Shown in pieces: positions 1-9,489 of a DNA stretch of 64,000 nt. The notes under the pieces are model-generated. The model saw only the letters and a list, made by a program, of their open reading frames with translations. It did no database searches and was not told the origin of the DNA. Within the stretch, counting starts at the first letter, position 1; every line of letters starts with the position of its first letter. The position numbers and the translations under genes are program-made. The DNA lies in assembly GCA_900177435.1 (NCBI GenBank), contig FXAI01000007.1, positions 64,501 through 128,500 of the forward strand, read 5' to 3'. This DNA is from Alteromonadaceae bacterium Bs31. Lineage in GTDB: Bacteria; Pseudomonadota; Gammaproteobacteria; Pseudomonadales; Cellvibrionaceae.

Positions 1-33
1 ACCTTATAATCGCGACAAAAAAGAGGGGCTATC
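1..33 (+). promoter_or_regulatory. -10 box and ribosome binding site of yciH
   Basis: A perfect TATAAT lies at 5-10 and a purine-rich GAGGGG at 23-28, seven bases before the ATG at 34. If the box is used, the leader is under 20 nt. The -35 element would lie outside the window, so the promoter is only half visible. Confidence 0.45.
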
Positions 34-348
34 ATGTCATCTAAACTTGTCTACTCCACCGAAACCGGTCGTATCAAAGAGGAAAAAAGCACGAGCACTC
101 CACGTGGAGATGGCACAGTGCGAATTGCACGCGAAACCAAGGGCCGCAAAGGAAAGGGGGTAACCCTTGTAAGTGGCTTTGATATGGATGAAAAGGCCTT
201 AAAAGGCATGGCAAAAAGCCTGAAACAGCTTTGTGGTACCGGAGGGACCCTAAAACTAGACGTGATAGAAATACAGGGCGACCAACGTGACAAAATCGCT
301 GAGTACCTGCAAAGTAAAGGTCACCCGGTCAAGCGTGTTGGCGGATAA
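34..348 (+). CDS. yciH: SUI1-family translation factor YciH
   Basis: This 104-residue protein is a bacterial homologue of eukaryotic eIF1/SUI1, expected to act at the 30S ribosome and to influence start-site fidelity. The N-terminal LVYSTETGRI, the central GRKGKGVTLVSG and the C-terminal VIEIQGDQRDKIAEYL match E. coli YciH closely, and the length is normal for the family. The ATG has a good GAGGGG Shine-Dalgarno seven bases upstream and a TATAAT close by, so it probably has its own promoter. The family is clear; its cellular importance in bacteria is less well defined. The next gene starts about 100 bases downstream on the same strand. Confidence 0.93.
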   Translation: MSSKLVYSTETGRIKEEKSTSTPRGDGTVRIARETKGRKGKGVTLVSGFDMDEKALKGMAKSLKQLCGTGGTLKLDVIEIQGDQRDKIAEYLQSKGHPVKRVGG

Positions 349-450
349 GCTCTCAGCCAATCAACCATGGTGTAGTTTTTGCTGCTCGCCTTGAAGTAAG
401 TAATTTTCTTGGCATTCAGTCAATTAATTGACTCAAGCGAGGCTGACACT

Positions 451-987
451 ATGGCATTTTCTGAAATCTGGCTTTTTGTTGACACAGGCCTGAAGGTCGC
501 GTTGGGCGCATCACTGGCAATAGGCTGTATTTGGCTGGGCAAGGCCTGGCGTGACCGCCAGCACAACGATACTCAACAACCCCAGCGCAAACGTATAAAC
601 CTGCTGGAACAAATCTCTGCCGACGTAGGCCATGTAAACCATAGCTTCGCCAAGTATTCCTCTCTTGTCATTGAGTCCACACGCTTTGGCAAGCGATGGC
701 CGCCCGCACGAAAACATGAGCTGGAGCAGGTTAACGCAGAACTGGTTCACGAGTTCGAGCGCTTGTCAGCGGCTGAAGCGAAGCTGCTTATGCTGGGCGA
801 AAAAACCATGGAAAAAACCCTGCGCCTCTATGCTGCACGTATCGCCTTGTTCCGAAAGCAGGTCTATGTGGGCAGGCAGGATATTAGCGAGCAGGAAATT
901 GCTGACCTCAAGGCCTCAATCATGCAATTAAGAGAGCAGTTTTACGATATTCTGAGCCGCCGTTACGACAAACTTCTGGCAGCTTGA
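451..987 (+). CDS. Hypothetical protein with one N-terminal membrane segment
   Basis: I do not recognise this 178-residue protein. The ATG at 451 is preferred because GAGG at 439-442 stands eight bases upstream; an in-frame TTG at 409 would add 14 residues but has no ribosome binding site. Residues about 5-30 form one hydrophobic segment (LKVALGASLAIGCIWLGKAW). The rest is soluble, charged and predicted mostly helical, with Glu/Lys/Arg-rich stretches typical of a coiled coil. This suggests a membrane-anchored cytoplasmic helical protein. It lies convergent to the PilZ gene at 1051-1611, with 63 bases between them. No catalytic motif is visible. Confidence 0.7.
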   Translation: MAFSEIWLFVDTGLKVALGASLAIGCIWLGKAWRDRQHNDTQQPQRKRINLLEQISADVGHVNHSFAKYSSLVIESTRFGKRWPPARKHELEQVNAELVHEFERLSAAEAKLLMLGEKTMEKTLRLYAARIALFRKQVYVGRQDISEQEIADLKASIMQLREQFYDILSRRYDKLLAA

Positions 988-1050
988 GTTGCGTCGTTTG
1001 TAACTCAGGTATAGAGGAGGGCTGGAAGCAGTAAACGACTGACGACGCCT

Positions 1051-1611
1051 TTAAGCGGGAAACTCGGCGGCGTACTTCTCAACCCACTCGTTCGCAGCCT
1101 GTTCACTGGATAACTCTCGTCCTTCACTCTCTAGAATCGAGGCACGATAGTGCTCGATATGACACACCTGTTCCACCATACGAATACTGTAGCGCGTGGA
1201 AGGCTCGTCGAAGCGTACACCCACCGCAAAATGATCACCCTCTGGCCGACACCATGCAACGGTGCCTTCTGCAGCATAAGGGGGGCTGTGAATGGAGATT
1301 TCTATGTGAATTGGCGTACCTTTTCGCACAGGACAATCTGCGTTAAAGCACAAACCACCGCGGCTGACATCGCGCAAGCGGTCGGATGCAAAAAAATCCC
1401 GCTGTACCGCACTGAGCTTTGTCCTCGCTCGACCAAGACAATAGCTGATAGGGATGCCTGACGGGTGGCGAATAAACTGGCGCATAAGTGTATCTTCGTA
1501 ATCAAATAACCATCTAGACCAGTATCCGTACCAACCCAACCAGGAGTTGAGCAGGCCATTCAAGACTGGCATACCATCGTGCAATAGCTTTTCATTCAGT
1601 TTCGCTGTCAT
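1051..1611 (-). CDS. PilZ-domain protein
   Basis: A 186-residue protein whose middle holds a PilZ-like core: the DVSRGGLCF motif (the D/NxSxxG signature that binds cyclic di-GMP) followed by beta-rich sequence ending in FAVGVRF. An arginine-rich stretch precedes the signature, but the usual RxxxR half-site is not obvious, so ligand binding is inferred from the family and not certain. The first 65 residues or so are Trp/Tyr-rich (NSWLGWYGYWSRWLF) and unlike a standard PilZ N-terminus; they may be an interaction segment. AGG nine bases before the ATG supports the start. A second PilZ gene lies at 34336-34668 and a diguanylate cyclase at 49338. Confidence 0.75.
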   Translation of the reverse strand: MTAKLNEKLLHDGMPVLNGLLNSWLGWYGYWSRWLFDYEDTLMRQFIRHPSGIPISYCLGRARTKLSAVQRDFFASDRLRDVSRGGLCFNADCPVRKGTPIHIEISIHSPPYAAEGTVAWCRPEGDHFAVGVRFDEPSTRYSIRMVEQVCHIEHYRASILESEGRELSSEQAANEWVEKYAAEFPA

Positions 1612-2078
1612 GATTACTTACCTAATTATTCCCTTCAGTTCAGTTTTTTCGACAACAACGGTTTATACGTGTCGAAACCTTATATAAATCTACAAACTTT
1701 CGAAACAATCCTTTTCCAAGAGCTTGAGATATTGCGTGCATCTTTCATTCCAGAAAAGCCTGGTCGATACACACTCGTTCTAAACTGTTCCTTACAGTAA
1801 GCACTCAATGTCGAGCGATCACAGTCAACTCAGGCCAGCAACTTATTTGTTATAAACACACCCGGTGAATAAGATAGTTTATTAATGCTTAACAAAACTG
1901 AATTTACTGTGTTAATCACATGCGTAAAAGCCGAGAAAGCCTTCACATGTTTAATTTAGTTATAGCTGAATAATCAAGGGGAGGATTTTTTTTTGGCTTT
2001 TTTACTAAAAACATGTTTAGACATTGCGCCTAAAACCAAAATAGCACTAAACAGGAGTCTCATTATTAACTGATGCTA
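1612..2078. other. Gene-free, AT-rich stretch
   Basis: 467 bases between the PilZ start and the rnhB stop. I see no convincing ORF, strong hairpin terminator or promoter. The only pattern is ACATGTTTA occurring twice (near 1945 and 2011), which is weak. In E. coli dnaE follows rnhB; here this stretch and an unrelated PilZ gene do. Confidence 0.5.
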
Positions 2079-2672
2079 TTAAAACAAGCTTTGCTGTGTC
2101 AAAAGTACCTTTACGGGGGCAAAAGATTTTCTGTGGATTTCACAAGGGCCAAGAAGAGAGAGCGCATCCATATGCACACGTGTGGGGTAACCTTTGTGTT
2201 TGGCAAAACCGTATCCAGGGTAAACGGCATCTAACTCCTCCATTTCTCGATCTCGCGTTACTTTTGCGAGAATGGAAGCTGCGCTAATTTCTTCGATTAA
2301 TCCATCTCCTTGCACCACAGCTTCGGAGGAATAGTTCCATTTCGGCAAGCGATTGCCGTCCACAAAAACATGCTCTGGCTGAACGTCAAGGGAGGACACC
2401 GCGCGCTTCATCGCCAGCAGACTTGCATGAAGAATATTAATTTCGTCTATTTCCTCGACACTTGCACGGGCTATAGCCCAACTCTGCGCTTTACCTTTAA
2501 TCTCTTCAAACAATCGCTCTCGTTTTTTTTCGCTGAGCTTTTTGGAGTCGTTTAAGCCCTCAATACCATGCTTAGACCCCAACACCACCGCAGCGGCTAC
2601 AACATCTCCGGCAAGCGGTCCTCGGCCCACCTCATCGGTGCCCGCGATAATTCTATTTTTGTTACTCACCAT
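2079..2672 (-). CDS. rnhB: Ribonuclease HII
   Basis: RNase HII cleaves the RNA strand of RNA-DNA hybrids and starts removal of single ribonucleotides from DNA. The [20 protein letters not shown] motif near the N-terminus carries the DEXGRGPLAG signature with two catalytic acidic residues; VDGNRLP and the [13 protein letters not shown] segment are also typical. With the ATG at 2672 the protein is 197 residues, almost exactly the E. coli length; an in-frame TTG at 2690 would add six residues. The start overlaps the lpxB stop by 11 bases, so the gene ends the lpx block and is probably translationally coupled. The usual downstream dnaE is absent. Confidence 0.95.
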   Translation of the reverse strand: MVSNKNRIIAGTDEVGRGPLAGDVVAAAVVLGSKHGIEGLNDSKKLSEKKRERLFEEIKGKAQSWAIARASVEEIDEINILHASLLAMKRAVSSLDVQPEHVFVDGNRLPKWNYSSEAVVQGDGLIEEISAASILAKVTRDREMEELDAVYPGYGFAKHKGYPTRVHMDALSLLGPCEIHRKSFAPVKVLLTQQSLF

Positions 2673-3876
2673 GGGGTATTTCACCATCAATTTTAAGCCG
2701 CTTTTTTACTAGCAAGTGGCAAATGGCCTCTGCAGCAGAATGATCTGCGTTCTTTTTTAAGTCCAAATGAATTTCAGTGTATTCACGCTGCAGGCGCTCC
2801 AGCCTCACTCCGTCTTCCAGAAACAAGTGTATCTGGCTGGCAATATTGTCCGCAGTGGCATCTTTTTGTAGCAGCTCTGGCACCAGCATTTTTCCAGCCA
2901 GCAAATTGGGCAAACCGACAAAAGGGCTTTTTACTAGCCGACGAAGAATCGCAAAAGAGAGAGAAGCCATCTTATAGGCAATTACCATGGGTTTTTTTAA
3001 TAGCATTGCCTCTAAGCTTGTTGTACCGGAGGCCATTACAACCAGGTTCGAGGCCGCCATCACCTCATGGGACTGACGCAGAAAGAGCTTTACCGGAAGC
3101 GCTGGAAATTCTTTTAGGACTATCTCGATTTGTTTTCTTCTGGCTTCGTTTGCAGCCGGAATCAGGAAAACGGTATTGTCATCAGACGCAAACACCCGCT
3201 CAGCGGCTTGCAAGAAAGTTCGACACAGATAATTTACTTCGCCAGCTCTGCTCCCAGGCAGCAGGGCAATCAGTGTGTGCTTGCCATCCGCATTTACACC
3301 AAGCTTTTTCTGAGCGTCGAGTACATTTGTTTCCAATGGAATTTGGTCCGCCAAGGTATGCCCTACATATTCAACCGCCACTTTATGTTGCTTATAGAAG
3401 CGAGCCTCAAAGGGAAAGAGCGTTAACATCAAATCCACAGCCCGAGCTATTTTTTTGATGCGACCCTGCCGCCAGGCCCATACAGAAGGGCTTACATAGT
3501 GGGCAGTAACAATACCTTGCTCGCGCAAGGCTTGCTCTAAACTTAAATTAAAATCGGGTGCGTCGATACCGATAAAAATATCGGGAGGGTTGTCCAGGAA
3601 GTGTTGTTTCAGGCTTTTCCTCATGGCCAATAGTTCTGGCAGCCTTTTTAAGGGGTCTATCAGGCCCATCACTGCCAGACGGTCCATTTGAAAAAACGAA
3701 CGAAAACCAAGTGCAAGCATTTTTGGTCCACCAAGGCCTTCAAACACACAATCAGGAAACCTTTGCTTGAGCGCCGACACCAGCCCTGCGCCAAGTATGT
3801 CGCCGGAACTTTCTCCGACAACTATTCCAACTCGCTGTATTTCCAAAGGGGCAAACGCGGATGTATTTGTGCTCAA
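2662..3876 (-). CDS. lpxB: Lipid-A-disaccharide synthase
   Basis: LpxB joins UDP-2,3-diacylglucosamine and lipid X to form the lipid A disaccharide at the inner membrane. The N-terminal [16 protein letters not shown] and later [13 protein letters not shown] and [18 protein letters not shown] are hallmark segments of this GT19 glycosyltransferase. I choose a TTG start at 3876: its bases TTGA overlap the lpxA stop, and GAGG sits nine bases upstream. This gives 404 residues, near the family norm; an ATG at 3930 would add 18 residues inside lpxA without typical LpxB sequence. Its stop is overlapped by rnhB. Confidence 0.94.
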   Translation of the reverse strand: MSTNTSAFAPLEIQRVGIVVGESSGDILGAGLVSALKQRFPDCVFEGLGGPKMLALGFRSFFQMDRLAVMGLIDPLKRLPELLAMRKSLKQHFLDNPPDIFIGIDAPDFNLSLEQALREQGIVTAHYVSPSVWAWRQGRIKKIARAVDLMLTLFPFEARFYKQHKVAVEYVGHTLADQIPLETNVLDAQKKLGVNADGKHTLIALLPGSRAGEVNYLCRTFLQAAERVFASDDNTVFLIPAANEARRKQIEIVLKEFPALPVKLFLRQSHEVMAASNLVVMASGTTSLEAMLLKKPMVIAYKMASLSFAILRRLVKSPFVGLPNLLAGKMLVPELLQKDATADNIASQIHLFLEDGVRLERLQREYTEIHLDLKKNADHSAAEAICHLLVKKRLKIDGEIPHGE

Positions 3877-4655
3877 CGCACAATGCCTCGGGTGGAGGAC
3901 TGAAGGGAGTCGATCAGCAGTTGTAAGCAACTTGCCTCGGTGAGCATGGATTGCAATTCTTCTATGGCTTTTTCCAGCGTAAGGCCACGACGGTATATTG
4001 TTTTAAAAGCCTTGTTGATAGTCGCAATTTCATCTTTGCTAAAACCCCGCCGTTTCAAACCTTCCATATTGATACTGCGAGCGGCTGCGGGTGCCCCTGC
4101 TACCATCATATAGGCTGGGATATCTTTACCAATCGCCGCGCCCATACCTGCAAAGCTGAACGCCCCGATACGGCAGAATTGATGCACCAGTGTATATCCA
4201 CTAAGAATTGCCCAGTCACCAACAATCACGTGTCCGGCAAGTGAGGCGTTGTTAACCAGAATACAGTTATTGCCAATAACGCTGTCGTGCCCTACATGTA
4301 CGTAGGCCATCAATAGGTTGTCATTGCCTATGGTCGTTTCATTGCGGTCTTGAACGGTACCTCGGTGCAGTGTTGCACCTTCGCGAATGATATTGTTGTC
4401 GCCAATCACCAAACGTGTGGGCTCACCGTTATACTTAAGGTCTGGAGTGTCTTCACCCACGCTTGAAAACTGAAAAATGGTGTTGTTCTTTCCAATGACA
4501 GTTGGTCCTTTAAGCACCACATGAGAAAATATTTTGCAGCCCTCGCCAATCACCACATCCGGGCCAACAGTCGTCCAAGGGCCTATTTCCACATCAGCTG
4601 CAATTTCCGCCCGTGGATCAACAATTGCCTGAGGGTGAATTTTACTCTGGCCCAT
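3873..4655 (-). CDS. lpxA: UDP-N-acetylglucosamine acyltransferase LpxA
   Basis: LpxA performs the first step of lipid A synthesis, moving a 3-hydroxyacyl chain from acyl carrier protein to UDP-GlcNAc. The sequence is a run of left-handed beta-helix hexapeptides (for example AIVDPRAEIAADVEIGPW), with the catalytic-region AYVHVGHDSVIGNNCILVN and the helical C-terminus GLKRRGFSKDEI. The ATG at 4655 has AAGG seven bases upstream and gives 260 residues, the normal length. An upstream in-frame start at 4694 would overlap fabZ and add 13 atypical residues. It lies 15 bases after fabZ and shares a four-base overlap with lpxB. Confidence 0.96.
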   Translation of the reverse strand: MGQSKIHPQAIVDPRAEIAADVEIGPWTTVGPDVVIGEGCKIFSHVVLKGPTVIGKNNTIFQFSSVGEDTPDLKYNGEPTRLVIGDNNIIREGATLHRGTVQDRNETTIGNDNLLMAYVHVGHDSVIGNNCILVNNASLAGHVIVGDWAILSGYTLVHQFCRIGAFSFAGMGAAIGKDIPAYMMVAGAPAAARSINMEGLKRRGFSKDEIATINKAFKTIYRRGLTLEKAIEELQSMLTEASCLQLLIDSLQSSTRGIVR

Positions 4656-4669
4656 GAAATAACCTTTTA

Positions 4670-5110
4670 TTAAGCTACCGGACGGTCTGCACACATGATG
4701 GTAGCACTGGTAACCAACTGGCCATCTACTGTTGCGACACAGTCAAATTTCCAGATTCCTCTCTTAACCGAAACAATTTTAGCCTCGAAGAAAACCTGGT
4801 CACCAGGTACAACCTGGCGCTTAAATCTAACTTTATCTATTCCGGCGAACAGGTAAATAGAACCATCTTCTGGTGTTTTATCCATTGTTTTAAAGCCGAG
4901 AACACCGCAGGCCTGAGCCATCGCTTCAATTAACATAACACCAGGGAACACAGGAAAATTTGGAAAGTGCCCCTGGAATACTTCTTCATTGATGGAAACA
5001 TTTTTTAGCGCAACTATGGATTCACCTTCAACCAGCTCAACCACCCGGTCGATAAGGAGAAAAGGATAACGATGCGGTAAATATTTTTTTATTTCCAGAA
5101 TGTCCAGCAT
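4670..5110 (-). CDS. fabZ: 3-hydroxyacyl-ACP dehydratase FabZ
   Basis: FabZ dehydrates 3-hydroxyacyl-ACP in fatty acid elongation, so it competes with LpxA and LpxD for 3-hydroxyacyl-ACP. The hot-dog fold motifs are present: [12 protein letters not shown] with the catalytic His, and [20 protein letters not shown] with the catalytic Glu. The ATG at 5110 follows GGGGG at a good distance and gives 146 residues; the in-frame TTG at 5125 is less likely. Placement between lpxD and lpxA is the standard gammaproteobacterial order and links membrane phospholipid and lipid A supply. Confidence 0.96.
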   Translation of the reverse strand: MLDILEIKKYLPHRYPFLLIDRVVELVEGESIVALKNVSINEEVFQGHFPNFPVFPGVMLIEAMAQACGVLGFKTMDKTPEDGSIYLFAGIDKVRFKRQVVPGDQVFFEAKIVSVKRGIWKFDCVATVDGQLVTSATIMCADRPVA

Positions 5111-5191
5111 ATATAGAGCCCCCAAAATGCTCTGTTTGGTTCAATAATATTTTTAGAAATTTTATTGCGCAAGCCTCTAAGCAGGGCTGCC

Positions 5192-6214
5192 TTATGTGTT
5201 TTTTTCCAGCTTTCTAACCCGAGACGCTAGCTCGTCTAACTGCGTGTAACGCACGGAATTACGACGCCATTTTTTTACATCCTGAACAGGAGCAATAGAA
5301 GCATAGGCGCCTGGCTCGCTAATACCTTTAGTGACAATGGTGCCACCATGAAAGTGGACATTATCTGCAATTTCTATATGCCCATTAATAGCCACAGCAC
5401 CAGCAATGGTGCAGTGTTTACCAATAGTGGTGCTACCGGCAACGCCGACACACCCCGCAATGGCAGTGCCCTCTCCAATGTGTACCCCGTGAGCAATGTG
5501 AACAAGGTTATCGATGATGACACCTTTTTCAATAACGGTATCGCTCAATGCTCCCCGGTCGATCGAGGTGTTAGAACCAATTTCAACCCGTTCACCAATG
5601 CGTAAACCACCTAGCTGATGAATTTTTACCCAGCCTTCTTCTTTTGAAGGCGCAAATCCAAAACCATCGGAACCGAGCACAGTACCACTGTGCACAATAC
5701 AATGGCTACCAATGCTCACATCGTGATAGACACTGACATTGGCATGTAACAAACAGTTTTCGCCAATGACACTGTTAGCACCAACTACGCAACCAGGTCC
5801 GATTTCTGTGTGCTCACCTATGCTCACACCCTCTTCAATAACACAGTTTGCAGCAATCCGCGCAGTAGCAGATATTTGTGCCGATTCTGCAACCACGCTC
5901 GATGGGTGAACACCAATAGGCGCTTTGGGCCGAGTTTCAAAAAGCTTACTTAGTTGTGCGAACGCTTTGTAGGGGTCATCCACCAGTAAGCGGTTGCCTT
6001 GCCAGTTTGCCTGCAAGCCCGGTTTTAAGACCACAATACCCGCTTCGCAGTCGTCCAGCAGCTTTACATATTTATCTTGTGCCACAAAGGTCAGCTGACT
6101 CTGTTGAGCTTTTTCCAAGCTTGCCAGAGCGTCAACTTTTTTGTCTGCCTCACCTATAAATTCGCACTTCAAATAGTCTGCTAGCTGTTGAAGGCTGTAG
6201 CTCTTATCAGACAT
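5192..6214 (-). CDS. lpxD: UDP-3-O-(3-hydroxyacyl)glucosamine N-acyltransferase LpxD
   Basis: LpxD adds the second 3-hydroxyacyl chain, on the amine of the glucosamine, in lipid A synthesis. The N-terminal domain (LQQLADYLKCEFIGEAD, FVAQDKYVKLL) is the uridine-binding LpxD domain. A long hexapeptide beta helix follows, with the catalytic-region VHIAHGVHIGEGTAIAG, and the protein ends in a helical C-terminus. GGGAG eight bases before the ATG at 6214 decides the start (340 residues); a GTG three codons upstream overlaps that ribosome binding site. It sits between ompH and fabZ in the expected order. Confidence 0.96.
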   Translation of the reverse strand: MSDKSYSLQQLADYLKCEFIGEADKKVDALASLEKAQQSQLTFVAQDKYVKLLDDCEAGIVVLKPGLQANWQGNRLLVDDPYKAFAQLSKLFETRPKAPIGVHPSSVVAESAQISATARIAANCVIEEGVSIGEHTEIGPGCVVGANSVIGENCLLHANVSVYHDVSIGSHCIVHSGTVLGSDGFGFAPSKEEGWVKIHQLGGLRIGERVEIGSNTSIDRGALSDTVIEKGVIIDNLVHIAHGVHIGEGTAIAGCVGVAGSTTIGKHCTIAGAVAINGHIEIADNVHFHGGTIVTKGISEPGAYASIAPVQDVKKWRRNSVRYTQLDELASRVRKLEKNT

Positions 6215-6251
6215 GCCTGTCACTCCCGAAGTAAGGTCTTGCGCCTGTAAT

Positions 6252-6761
6252 TTACTTTAAGGACTTATTCAACTCCGCTGTTACCTTGTCTGTTATGTCA
6301 ATTTTGGGGTCTGCAAGGTAAGCCACATCCGGGCGTAAAATAATATCGATGCCCTCTTCCTTCATGATTTTCTGAAGAATAGCAGGAATCTTTTTCTGAA
6401 GTTCAACACCCAATGCCTGTACCAAGGGTTTTTGTTCAGCCTGGAGCTTTTTAACGGTAAGTTCCATGTCGGCTTGAATATAGCCCCTTTTTTTATTGTG
6501 CTCAGCTTTCTGCTCTTCCGACCAAGTCATCCCCTTGGTGTTAGCTTCTTTAACAAGCGCTTCTAAATCCGCACGCAGGTTCTCCGCCTGATTCATTAAT
6601 TTTACGTAATCCGGTTGAGCCTGAAGATCTGCACTCGCTTGCTTAGCCCTGTCGGTGTTCATCATGGCAACCTCGTGGTTAAGCACTGCGATTTTTCCTG
6701 CAAATGCCATGTTGGCAAAAGCCACCAAGGTCATACCCGCGAGTAATGTTTTTATATTCAT
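6252..6761 (-). CDS. OmpH/Skp-family periplasmic chaperone
   Basis: A 169-residue OmpH/Skp-family protein, expected to hold unfolded outer-membrane proteins in the periplasm on their way to the BAM complex. A signal peptide is clear (MNIKTLLAGMTLVAFANMAFA, cleaved after AFA). The mature part begins with the beta strand KIAVLNHEVAMMNTDRAKQ, continues as a long charged coiled coil, and ends in a beta-forming segment (GIDIILRPDVAYLA), as in Skp trimers. It follows bamA by 20 bases, the usual position, and probably shares its transcript. Confidence 0.93.
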   Translation of the reverse strand: MNIKTLLAGMTLVAFANMAFAGKIAVLNHEVAMMNTDRAKQASADLQAQPDYVKLMNQAENLRADLEALVKEANTKGMTWSEEQKAEHNKKRGYIQADMELTVKKLQAEQKPLVQALGVELQKKIPAILQKIMKEEGIDIILRPDVAYLADPKIDITDKVTAELNKSLK

Positions 6762-6781
6762 GAGATTCTCTCTTTTATAGG

Positions 6782-9442
6782 TTAAAAACCGGTGCCAAAT
6801 GAGAACTGAAAGGCTTCAGTTCGGTCATTTTCATTTTTATGCAACGGCACAGAATAGCTGAAGGTCATTGGGCCAAAGCCAGATATCCAGGTAAAGCCCA
6901 AGCCCGCAGACGAACTTAAAAAATCTAGGGATACATTGTGACAATTTAGTTGTTCAAAATCGTCTGGTCTGCAATACCCGGAGAATACGTTTCCTGCATC
7001 AACAAACGCTGCTAACTGCATTGAGCGTGAGTCTTCGATAAATGGAATAGGCAACAGTATCTCAGCCGTAAACTCAGTAAGAATATTCCCGCCAATATTG
7101 GTTAAACCGCTGATCTGATTCGCAGTTAACTGCCCCGGCTGACAATATGAGCGAGTAGCGCCACTTACCATGCTCAAGCTTGTTGGATCCTGACAGAGTA
7201 TGTAGGCCTGAGGACCAGTTTCTCCGGGGTTTTGTTGGCCATCTCGGTTCACATCTGTCCAGCTAGTGGGAAAGCCAGTAAGACTATACTGCCAAGCGGG
7301 GCTACCACGCGGACCGAGCGTCGAGCGCTCGAAGCCGCGCACAGAACCAAAACCACCTGAGAAGTAGTTTTCAAAGAATGGCAGCTCGTCCATTTCGCCG
7401 AAACCATCGCCGTAACCCAGGCGAGTTTTCAAACGCAAGGTGAAATCCTTGGTAAGCGGAAAGAATATCTGGCCATTGTAGGTCAGCTTGTAATATTCCA
7501 TTTCACTGCCCGGTATCGTTGTTTCCAGCTGAGCCATCTGGCGACCACCGCGCGTTGCGAGGATACCTCGGTTGAGGGTGCTCTGGCTCCAGTTAAAGTT
7601 CAAGGTACCACTGGTAAAATTATCACCGTAGCGGTCAATAAAGCCCGGGTAGGTTGGCACTAATTGAGAATCGGTAATGGCTTTGGTAGTGAGCTCATAT
7701 TCACCATCTGGAAAATTACTCTGAAGAGCTTCCCAAGTGCTCTGATCGATATAGCCCAGGGAGGTAAATTCACGTATTTTAGGGCTGCTGCGAATCTCCT
7801 GAGGTGCGTATTCACCGGTTCGGATTTCCTGATGAATAAAACCAAAACCAAAACCAACACGGGAAATTTCTGAAATCGGGTAGCCAAATCGAACATCCGC
7901 GCCATAGGCATCAGTACTGTAGCTCGAGACGTTAATTTTTTCGTAGTCCCGAGTTCGATAATACGCACTGAAACCACGGCTCACGCCATCCGGCGTGAAG
8001 TAAGGGTCCGAATAGCTGTAACTGTAGAGGGTTTGATAGGTATTTTTATTGATACCAAACTGCACCTGCTTGCCGGTACCCAGCCAGTTATTTTGCTGAA
8101 CACTCACACCCAGGTTTAAGCCTGTAGTCTGTGCGTAACCGACCGATGCCTGAATAGTGCCGGAAGACTGCTCTTCAACCACGTACTCCACATCAATCAT
8201 ATCGTCCGTGCCGGGCACATCTGTGGTTTCTACCTGGACTTCTTTAAAATAACCCAAGCGTTCCAAACGCACTTTAGAGCTTTCTATTCGCGCATTGGAA
8301 GCGGAGCTACCCTCAACCTGGCGCATCTCTCTGCGAATTACCTCATCACTGGTTTTGGTGTTACCTCTAAAATTAATGCGGCGAACATAGACGCGCATGC
8401 CAGGGTCGATAAAGAAGGTAACATCAACCGTCTGGTCCTCTCTGTTCTTCTTGGGAATACCCTCAACTTTTGCGTTTGTGTAACCCGCATTACCCAGCAT
8501 TGTGGTCATGTATTCGGTGGTATTGGTCATGTAGGCCTGCGAGAAGGTTCGGCCCTCACGCAATAAAACAAGCGAACGCGCACGCGCCTCGGGGACAATG
8601 GGGTCGCCGGCGATATCGATGGAACTCACCGTATACACCTCACCCTCTTTTATATTGAGGGTGATAAACACCTGGGTTTTATCCGGGCTAATGGAAATTT
8701 GGCTGGAGAGCACTTCGAAATCCAAATAGCCTCGATCGAGATAGTAGGATTCCAGCGTTTCAATATCCCCTGTTAGCTTCTCTTTTGCATACTGGTCACT
8801 ATTAGTGAAAAAAGAGTTCCACTTGGAGGTGGTGATCTCAAAGCGCCCAAGGAGCTCATCGTCTGAAAATTTCTTATTGCCAACGATATTTATGTGTTTA
8901 ATACGGGCGGGCTTGCCTTCATCAACATCAATTTTTATGGCAACCATGTTGTTGGGAAGGTCTTCCACATTAGCGACCACGGAGGCACCGTAGCGAGCGC
9001 GCGAAACATACTGGCGCTCCAGCTCCCGAGTAATGCCCTGCAGCAGGTCTCGCTGAAGAATCTCACCCTCGCGCAGGTCATTGTCATTCATAACTTCTTC
9101 GAGTTGTTCTGTCTTAATCGCCTTGTTACCGTCAATCTCAATGGATTTGATGGAGGGGCGCTCCTGCAGAATAACGATAAGCACATTGCCTTCGCGAGCA
9201 ACCTGAATACCGGAGAAAAAACCGGTATCGAATAGTGCGCGCATAATACCTCGCACATCTTCACGGTCCACCTCGTCGCCCACCTGCACCGGCAAGGCAG
9301 CGAACACTGGACTGGCAGACACGCGCTGCAGGCCCTCGAGACGAATGTCGTTGACTTGAAATGTTTGAGCAAAACCCGCCACTGCAAATAAAAGCAGTGA
9401 CAAACCAACCAATAAGCGCTGCATGTTGTTAGGAAAATTCAA
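6782..9442 (-). CDS. bamA: Outer membrane protein assembly factor BamA
   Basis: BamA is the essential core of the BAM complex that folds and inserts beta-barrel proteins into the outer membrane. The 886-residue protein has a signal peptide ending GFAQ, five POTRA repeats over roughly residues 25-430 (first strand FQVNDIRLEGLQRV, fourth and fifth near YVRRINFRGNTKT), and a C-terminal barrel with the conserved FGSVRGFE segment of loop 6. It ends in Phe (FQFSFGTGF), as outer-membrane barrels do. The predicted start is TTG at 9442 preceded by a purine run (GAAGAG); an ATG at 9424 lacks a ribosome binding site but still gives a signal peptide. It lies between rseP and ompH. Confidence 0.96.
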   Translation of the reverse strand: MNFPNNMQRLLVGLSLLLFAVAGFAQTFQVNDIRLEGLQRVSASPVFAALPVQVGDEVDREDVRGIMRALFDTGFFSGIQVAREGNVLIVILQERPSIKSIEIDGNKAIKTEQLEEVMNDNDLREGEILQRDLLQGITRELERQYVSRARYGASVVANVEDLPNNMVAIKIDVDEGKPARIKHINIVGNKKFSDDELLGRFEITTSKWNSFFTNSDQYAKEKLTGDIETLESYYLDRGYLDFEVLSSQISISPDKTQVFITLNIKEGEVYTVSSIDIAGDPIVPEARARSLVLLREGRTFSQAYMTNTTEYMTTMLGNAGYTNAKVEGIPKKNREDQTVDVTFFIDPGMRVYVRRINFRGNTKTSDEVIRREMRQVEGSSASNARIESSKVRLERLGYFKEVQVETTDVPGTDDMIDVEYVVEEQSSGTIQASVGYAQTTGLNLGVSVQQNNWLGTGKQVQFGINKNTYQTLYSYSYSDPYFTPDGVSRGFSAYYRTRDYEKINVSSYSTDAYGADVRFGYPISEISRVGFGFGFIHQEIRTGEYAPQEIRSSPKIREFTSLGYIDQSTWEALQSNFPDGEYELTTKAITDSQLVPTYPGFIDRYGDNFTSGTLNFNWSQSTLNRGILATRGGRQMAQLETTIPGSEMEYYKLTYNGQIFFPLTKDFTLRLKTRLGYGDGFGEMDELPFFENYFSGGFGSVRGFERSTLGPRGSPAWQYSLTGFPTSWTDVNRDGQQNPGETGPQAYILCQDPTSLSMVSGATRSYCQPGQLTANQISGLTNIGGNILTEFTAEILLPIPFIEDSRSMQLAAFVDAGNVFSGYCRPDDFEQLNCHNVSLDFLSSSAGLGFTWISGFGPMTFSYSVPLHKNENDRTEAFQFSFGTGF

Positions 9443-9489
9443 GAACTACTCTTCTTCTAGTTTTTCGTTTTAATAAAAGCCTGCGCCTG

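Noticed and set aside
988-1050. GCGTCGT/ACGACGC inverted repeat between convergent genes
   Set aside because: Arms of seven bases almost 50 bases apart with no T run; likely chance.
3877-3930. Longer lpxB start at an ATG inside lpxA
   Set aside because: The added 18 residues do not resemble LpxB; the TTG at 3876 has GAGG and a TTGA overlap with the lpxA stop.
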